Positions 57,081 to 64,000 of a stretch of DNA of 64,000 nt are shown here, piece after piece. This DNA comes from Aquatica leii. Its lineage: Eukaryota; Arthropoda; Insecta; Coleoptera; Lampyridae. Under the pieces are notes generated by a model that did not search any database, was not told the origin of the DNA, and worked only from the letters and a program-made list of their open reading frames with translations. The stretch is from assembly GCA_035610365.1 (NCBI GenBank), contig CM069436.1:87793912-87857911 (forward strand), in the 5' to 3' direction. The first letter of the stretch is position 1, and each line of letters opens with the position of its first letter. The position numbers and the translations under genes were made by a program.

Positions 57081-57209
57081 GACTATAAACATACATTTTA
57101 GCAAAATACGCACATCTTAGAAAATAAACTGTCAATTTTTTTCGAAATTTGTTCAATATGTCATAATTTTTTTTCAATTTTGACGTACTTCTGAAATTTT
57201 ACATCCAAG

Positions 57210-57984
57210 ATGGGGGGAACACAACTCGAATGCGACATCGAGCAACTTTACAGATGGATAGACGAGTATCCCTTAACTCGCCCAAAGAAAAATATTTCCA
57301 GGGATTTTTCCGACGCAAGTGAGAGCTGCGTCGACTAAACTGACGTTTTATTTAAACCGCATTGTTTTAGTACCTTTGGCGGAAATTTTAAAACACCACT
57401 ACCCAAAATTAGTAGATTTGCACAATTACGCACCTAGAAATTCGGTGTGCCACAAGTTGATCAATTGGCAAACCTTAAACAGAAAAGTGTTGAGCAAAAT
57501 CGACTTGACCCTTACGAATTTAGCAATGGAACAGTTGTCTAATTCGGAACCTGGCGCCATCGAAAAAATTCTTTTCAAGGTGAAAGAAAGGATCGAAATG
57601 AAACCAGTGGAAAAAAGTCCCGAAATGTGTTTCATCGAAGGATTGTCGTCTTCTCTTTCAGGTTAATTAGAAAATTTGGTTTTTAATTCAATTATTAGTG
57701 CGGTTTTAGGGTCGATAATACCTTTGAAACAAAAAGACGGTTTAAAAACGCTCGATCATAAAATTATACCAATGGATACTTACACTAACATGCTGCAAGA
57801 AATACAGGAAAAGACCGAAATGGTAAATGCGTTGTCTAATAAAGTTCAGCATTTAGAGTCGCTTTTGATTATCAAAGATGAACGCATAAACGATCTAATG
57901 CAACGAATACAACAGATCTCTAGTGGCAATTCATCTATTGCAGCTCTTAGAGGAGGTTCGAAATTTTTTACCAAGTTATTCTAA
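57210..57984 (+). CDS. Spef1: SPEF1/CLAMP, CH-domain microtubule protein
   Basis: SPEF1 (sperm flagellar protein 1, CLAMP) binds and bundles microtubules through an N-terminal calponin-homology domain and works in cilia, flagella and planar-polarised epithelia. Coding exons are 57210-57318, 57371-57661 and 57710-57984; they join in frame to 224 residues, near the 236 of human SPEF1. The first exon gives LYRWIDEYPLTRPKKNISRD and FSDA. The second continues IPLAEILKHHYPKLVDLHNY and APRNSVCHKLINWQTLNRKV, the conserved CH core. The third encodes a predicted coiled coil with EKTEMVNALSNKVQHLESLL, matching the family's C-terminal dimerising region. Introns are 52 and 48 nt with GTGAGA/TTTTAG and GTTAAT/TTTTAG borders. 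A longer frame starting inside intron 1 is an artefact of that short intron. Confidence 0.92.
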
Positions 57985-58499
57985 CGATTTATAACATTTT
58001 TATGAAATGTAAAATATAATCAGTTCACTGACATTCATTTTGTTGATGCTAATGTTTTATCAACCACAGAGACACTAACAATCTTTAGCATTGGAACTTT
58101 GACTATTATAAGATCTTAGCAAATTTTTAGATGCTTTTAACTGTAAATAATAAATGTAAATCTTTAATGAGTTATTATTTATTTATCGCCCAATTGTAAC
58201 GTTTAAACTACAATTTGGATAAAAAAAATATCTCGTCGCTTTTTTGATATGTTGTTCATAACGTAAAGGCAATGTTAAATCTAAGTTTTCGATCTCGGGA
58301 GACGATCGGGTCATTGCCAAATATCAAAAAAATCTTGAAATTTTTTACCTTTTTTCGTTTTGGTAAATTTTGATTTTAAGGCCAGAACGGTCTTTATACG
58401 ATTAAAAGCTATCGTTTTTCAAATTTTGACCAATTATTCAAGTACATAATAATACCTATAGTTGGCAGGCGACAAAATGTTAAATTCCAGTAGACACGC
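57985..58499 (+). other. SPEF1 3' region
   Basis: Follows the TAA stop; AATAAA at 58149-58154 is the best poly(A) signal candidate. No other feature is recognised. Confidence 0.45.
58149..58154 (+). terminator. Candidate poly(A) signal of SPEF1
   Basis: AATAAA 165 bp after the stop codon, in a TGTAAATAATAAATGTAAAT context. Confidence 0.4.
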
Positions 58500-58640
58500 G
58501 ACAAATCAGGGATGTCCGATTTATGTCCAAATGATGTCTTTACATCCCAGGACTTAGAACGGACGTCTTTAGGATGTCTTTAATAGGGCGTTCTCAGGAT
58601 GTCAATGAAAAACATATAATGGGATGTCTTATGCGAGATT
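58500..58640. repeat. Short GGATGTC-type repeat cluster
   Basis: The phrase GGATGTC(TTT) or GGACGTCTTT recurs about seven times in 130 bp (for example GGGATGTCC, AATGATGTCTTTAC, GGACGTCTTTAGGATGTC), with one CATCCC in inverse orientation. No function is evident. Confidence 0.55.
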
Positions 58641-61450
58641 ACATGTTTAGGCATGTATCAATTCATACTGATTATTGATAATATAAAGTAAACATTTATA
58701 TATAGTATATCATAGTTAAATAAATATCAATAAATTTTGGTCAGTCTTTATTTTGTTATGACAAATACTTTGAAGATACTGAAGTGTAGGAACTTTTCTT
58801 GTGATTCACTACCCAGTAAACAAACATATATCTGACGCATATTATCTGGACCTCATTAAAAAAACTAAATTATAATGCTAATTTATATGCGTATATAATA
58901 TACTAGGTATTATAAATCTCTAATAACAATATAACAAATACATTTCAGATGTAATAAATGTATCTCATAATTTATATTAACATATGTATCATATGTACAT
59001 ATGTTGTAATATGTATTTTATATATTACAAATTATAATATAATTTTAAAATTTTAATGAGATGTACTCCTAGCTAACGCACATATATTTGATACATAATA
59101 AGAAAGCACGTAGAGATTACTAAGTTATGTTACAAAGTTACATTGCATGTATATATTAAATCTATTGCATTCCACATATCAGTATGTTACAAGCTTTTTG
59201 GTTTTACGAACCTGCACGGCCAACTCACAATAATCGGTGAGAGGGGTAGGTTCACAAGAAATATATATAAAAGATGTTTCAGGGCGCCAGAGCTTATCCC
59301 AAAGTAACTTCTGTCCCGCTCAAGACAGGCGGTATACACTTGTAACACGATGTTAGGTTCGTAATCCTTATACTCGGCTGTTCGAGTAGCCAACGTTTGT
59401 TATTAGATAACGACGATCCAAAGAGAAAGGTATGTTGTCATAAAAGAACAAGTAACCACAATAATAACTTTAATCTAGAATCGTTGATGATTATCACAGG
59501 TATATAAGAATTCTCATTACAGCAAGTCCGTAGTATCGGCAACACACAATACAGAGGTAAATTACGTCGACATGAATAGCGAGGTAGAGTTTATAGTAAA
59601 TCTCATTTGTATACCGCATGCGAGATACACGAAATAATGATAATAAGTACGGCATTAATATTACAATATCATAATAAGTATTGGTAGTACACACAGCATA
59701 CGTAACACGAAATAAGAGAAAAAAAAATTACTATCTAAATAGTAATCCAATAACGTTCGTAACCACGAAATTAATATGTACAACAGTTTCGTGAGCGACC
59801 TTGTTGACCACGAAATAAAACACATAAAATCACTTACCATAAACACAGGAACTTCCACACGAATCCTGTAAATAATTTGAATCGCAAATCGTGTCAAACC
59901 AATGCCTCACGAAATCAAGATCTACAAAAATCGTTACTTAAATTTTTAAAGCAAGCACACATAACACAACCCGGTAGTCGAATGCTGTTGTACCCCTTTT
60001 CTGTGGTTTAATTAGTTCTACTCGTAGGCCTTCTAAATAGTTAGCATCGTCCCCTCAAAATATTTGTCGATGTGAATGGGCCAGATGGTGGTGGAACGGC
60101 CGGTGACGATTCGAATACTCCACACGATCGTAACGAAGTCACAACTTTCCCTGGTAGAATTTAAAGTACAACCAGAATACCCCTATTTAGGAGGTAGCAC
60201 ATGGCGCTAACAAAAAGACATAAAAATTACCTTTAATTAAAGAAAGAACAAAACCACTTACTCTGCGTGGATGAAATCAGTTAATTCAGAAGACTTCTAT
60301 TTTCCATCGTGTCCCAACACGTGGATGATTTTAGAAAACGATTTTCAATTCACGCAGACATACGTTAGAATATGAACGATGTCAAAATCAAAATGACGGT
60401 CTCTCGCCGGATATCGCCTACTCAATACAAAGTGACCAACGAACCCGATAGATGGCGTCGAGAAATATAAAAGTAATTTTTAATTAAACCAATATACAGG
60501 GTAATGCATTATTTAAATTTATGCACGTAACAAGTAACTGGTGGCATTTTTACATGTTTATAAGTTGTATAAGTTTTATTAAAAATTTATTTCAATTACG
60601 CGGGTATAAAATGAGCTTTCAACGTTTCCATCTGTATAGTCATTTACATACTATTATTCATACATAGTAAATTAATGCTATGAGATGACTCTGCCATCGA
60701 ATGTCACTCATGTTATTAATTGATCAACTATTTATGTTCCTTCAGTCGTGACTAGTTAAAAATCGGCAAATATAATTAGTATCACGCGTTAAAGAAAGAA
60801 AGTACTGAAAACTTACCCCACCGAAATTCCTTGATAGCGAGTAGTAAACGTTCACTACTTCTTATGTGTTTATAGACGAAAATAGCGTAGTAGGTAAGCT
60901 TACGTACGACGTTATGTGCCTAAATTTGGCTTTGAATATATTGAAGACGACCAAAGAAACTTAACGGTTGTTACATCACAGCGTACTCAAGACAGTTCCA
61001 CTACATAACATACGTACATAACGATTAAATTCTTGAAAGTTACATATTAATAATGAATTAATTAATACGGCGAAATCAGATTAATAAAGGCTGAGGATGA
61101 GAAAGATGTAGACCTACCATACCTACCACCTGAACTTACTTGTTACAAGTTTGCTACAAGAGGCATAGGTTAATAAAAGAAAATGTTGCGAGAAGATAGG
61201 ATAGTTTTACAAGACCAGTAGGATGGGATAAATATTTGTGTGTGCTATTAAAGCACGTGGTTAATACCAATTCGGTAAGGAAAGGATCTACATATACATC
61301 AGAAACAATAAAGAAATCAAACGTGTTATTTAACTAAAAATGTAATAAACTAAAGTGACTCTAAATAAACATCCAATCTTATGTTACGAAACTAAACTCC
61401 TACTTTGGCATCGTTGCTTGCAAAATAATAAAACTTAATTAACGTGTATA
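58641..61450. other. Intergenic stretch without recognised gene
   Basis: AT-rich, especially 58680-59180. Short frames do not resemble known proteins. A copy of repeat family X lies at 60740-60965. Confidence 0.4.
60740..60965. repeat. Interspersed repeat family X, copy 2
   Basis: Parallels 11565-11725: CAGTCGTGAC, CGCGTTAAAGAAAGAAA, GGTAAGCTTACGTACGACG and TTTGGCTTTGAATATAT, then GAAGACGAC. It is longer than copy 1 because of an extra segment in the middle. Confidence 0.5.
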
Positions 61451-61459
61451 AGTTAGCAA

Positions 61460-64000
61460 AACTGAAAAATAACTATTTCTAATAAAAGCTTTGGTCTATT
61501 TTTGCAAAAAGTATATATACGTTTACAACAAGCGCTAGTCTAAGGATGGCCTGAGGGGATTCGGGATAAACGTTGATTGTGGCTAACAGGTCACCTCGAA
61601 CGTCATCGAATTCGCGACAAGCGAAAATCCGATGTGCTGGATTGTCAGGACCGCCACACGACGCACAACTGATCAAGATCAAGACCTGAGTACGCTTGAC
61701 CGTTGAAAAGGACGGAAAGTAATTGAGCGAAACGTGCTGGTCAAGAAATATGCACGTGCCAGCTTTGCTAAGAAGTTTGGTGGAGTAAATTTCCTTCAAA
61801 ATGAGATGTGGGGATAATGCTTTATGACACAGAGGGTATCTACGAGAACCGTGCGATAAACCCCAAGGATAATTCTAAGGATTAAGGATTGGAGCGAGGC
61901 TAGTTTTCTGACTACGCGGGATTGTTTAAACCTGTGGTACCAAATGTCTGGCCATAGGTAAGCATGGGTATAACTGCACTGTTAAAGATCGCAAGAGATT
62001 TTTTGTACGCAATGTTTTACAAAACTCAATCTGTCCTCAAACAAAAGTCCGAGGTACTTGAATTCGAAAACCCAACGGAAATATTTTTGAGGAAGATTGA
62101 AGGATCTCATTTTAAAGTGGATCCAAAAACCATGTACTTAGTCTTGTCCGCTGAAACCGTCAACTTATCACCATATATTTAGGCCCGTGTTGGATTTAGC
62201 CTCTAAGTCTCTTTTAGAGATTGCGAACACCGTAACAGTGATGTCGCCCACATAAGCTAAAATGTCGCAGTCTGCTGGTAGCTTTGTGCTAAGCACAGAT
62301 TTCACAAGGTCGACCCGAAAACCGAGCTCTGTGGACACCCCTTTGTCAGTCGTTTAACATAAACAGAACGGGATACGTTTGAGGAACAAATTATCGATTT
62401 GTTTGATAAATAACTACGAATGACGCGTGTGACGACAGCAGGTACTCTCTTAACGACGAGAGCTTTTATTATTTAGGGCTACCATACGTTGTTGAACGCT
62501 CCAGATATGTCAATGAAAATTACGAATCTGTACGTTCGGTCGTACATTGGCCATTTTCGTGCAGCGTCAGTCGTCGTTTCGTCTGGAACAAAGTCATACT
62601 GACTGGAATGGAATAGAATATCTGGAGAAATTTCGTCATTAATCTTTTTAAGAACTACACGTTTAAAAAGTTTGCCAAGTTCTGATAACAGAGTTATCGG
62701 ACGGTAGGAGTTAGGATTTACGAGATCCTTTTTTCCAGGTCTGAGAATACGATGAGTTTTCCAGCTGGTAAGAAAATATTCACATTTAATGGATGAGTTG
62801 AACAAATCAATGATTGTAAAAGAGAGATAATCTTGTACAATTACACGTAAGACATTACAATGTATTCCGTCAGATTCGGGAGACTTGTTTTTAGGAATCC
62901 TATTAGTCACCGCGGCTATATCGTCGCTAGAAACCACCCAGTACTGTTGAGATCTTATTTGCAAATTGGTGCGGGACTTTATTTGAGAATGTAAAGGACG
63001 ATCTGTCGTCGGATCGTTGTTAGGAAACAGGGAGCAAACAATAGCTTTAGTTGTCTCGTATTATGAGATAGTCTACTTTTTGTCAGGAGCTATATTATGC
63101 TGTCTTCACTGCCAGTTTCTACCTGTGAAACGCGGTCTTGTAAAAGGCAAGCTATCGAGGTTTCAAGTCTGCTGAAGCTTTTTGGTGCTGTTTTCGTAAA
63201 CAATGCACCGCTCGCTTTAACGTGTCTAACTTAGGACTTCGCCACGGTACACCTGCTCTAGAGCTTATTCGTATACGGTTTAAGCTACGTTGGCAAGAAT
63301 AGAGGATCAACCTGGTCAACTTAGCAATGACGGCATCTACAGATCTAGGATCGTGGCACAATGCACCACGTGGAAGGTAAGCAGGAATAGAACTTGCGAT
63401 TGCCATATTTAAACGAATGGGCTCTATGCGTTTATAAGCAAGGATTATCCTAGGGATAAGTTCTAGATGGGGGGCTTTGACGATTAACTCAAATCGTATC
63501 CGTCGGTGGTCCCTTTCAATAACTTCTGGAACAACACGCTAGTTTAGAATTTTTCTGGCAACGGACGAGGACGCCAAAGTGACGTTGATGTTTGTCTAAG
63601 TGTAAGTGTGGTTAGAGAAGGTGAAAGGTTGGCGAGGTTCGTTGACAACACAAAGGTCGCGTTCACCCACGAGGTTGTCCATGCATCTTCTGCGCTCATC
63701 GGTGACAAGGGAGTGCCAAAGCGGTGATTTCGAGTTGAAATTACCTGCTATTATAATAGGAACGTCTTTTAGTTTATGAAGAATTTTATCGAGGTCTTGA
63801 AGATGAATGCGTACATTCTCACTCGGTGCCCAATAAACGCCGACGATTGCCAAGGAGTTTCCAACTGTAATCATAGATACTACAGTGCACTTATTTGTTA
63901 AATGACTGAGTGTAACCACTCCGACGATCTTCGAACTATTAAAAACAATAGCCGAGTAGTTCCGCATAGAAAAGGATGCAGAAATTTTGTTGAAGGGTGC
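61460..64000 (-). mobile_element. R1-type LINE, copy 3, runs off the window
   Basis: Minus strand, 5' part beyond the right edge. The endonuclease (63596-63967) has GVYWAPSENVRIHLQDLDKI, IIIAGNFNSKSPLWHSLVTD and VGERDLCVVNEP. The RT (62479-62964) has DDIAAVTNRIPKNKSPESDG, IHCNVLRVIVQDYL, PNSYRPITLLSELGKLF and FVIFIDISGAFNNVW. Near 62240 the catalytic box reads YVGD where copy 1 has YADD. A C-terminal knuckle CASCGGPDNPAHRIFAC is at 61479-61799. Frames are interrupted several times. Same family as copies 1 and 2. Confidence 0.85.
62479..62964 (-). pseudogene. R1-type LINE reverse transcriptase piece
   Basis: The longest open piece of copy 3, 161 codons, spanning RT fingers to the first catalytic Asp box (FIDISGAF). 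It aligns with the broken equivalent at 33000-33440 on the + strand, where one frame change splits the same region. Confidence 0.75.

Overview
This window looks like an AT-rich arthropod, most likely insect, chromosome. Three spliced host genes lie on the + strand: a PP2A B55 regulatory subunit (twins/PPP2R2), the RNA polymerase I factor TAF1B, and the CH-domain protein SPEF1/CLAMP. Their short introns are 48, 49, 52 and 79 nt with GT..AG ends, as in many insects. The transposon mix (piggyBac, hAT, Penelope-like, R1-type, R2-type and another APE LINE, Ty3 and BEL/Pao fossils) fits an arthropod. I cannot fix the order; a beetle or similar insect is a guess.

Layout. 1-1.68 kb: AT-rich, no gene. 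1.69-8.23 kb: a degenerate satellite of about 180 bp per unit, with two different higher-order periods (about 1.49 kb, then about 0.39-0.51 kb). 8.67-28.2 kb: twins, with a DRE-like and a CRE-like site upstream, a 7-nt coding first exon, one large exon (9240-10195), a 17.7-kb intron and a last exon (27859-28227). That intron is a transposon graveyard: piggyBac remnant, complete hAT copy with 8-bp target duplication, a tyrosine-recombinase-like remnant inside a segment with inverted ends, and two Penelope-like elements (PLEs), one with a hammerhead-ribozyme-like core. 29.7-35.7 kb: an R2-type LINE end (restriction-like endonuclease) and two R1-type LINE copies facing each other. 36.8-43.96 kb: TAF1B in four exons; its third intron (4.6 kb) holds two tandem PLE pieces and a Ty3-like fossil. 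44.5-51.3 kb: a Ty3-like fossil with both LTRs, a BEL/Pao integrase fossil and an R1/Jockey-type LINE. 51.3-56.3 kb: a 4.5-kb, strongly purine-skewed LINE with a 16-bp target duplication, inserted into a PLE endonuclease region. 57.2-58.0 kb: SPEF1. 58-61.4 kb: no gene seen. 61.4-64.0 kb: a third R1-type LINE copy, minus strand, running off the window.

The host genes act separately: a phosphatase targeting subunit, a Pol I pre-initiation factor, and a microtubule/cilium protein. Nothing suggests they form a functional cluster. All mobile elements look inactive except that the purine-rich LINE still has a 562-codon open RT frame. All positions without an exact boundary motif are approximate.
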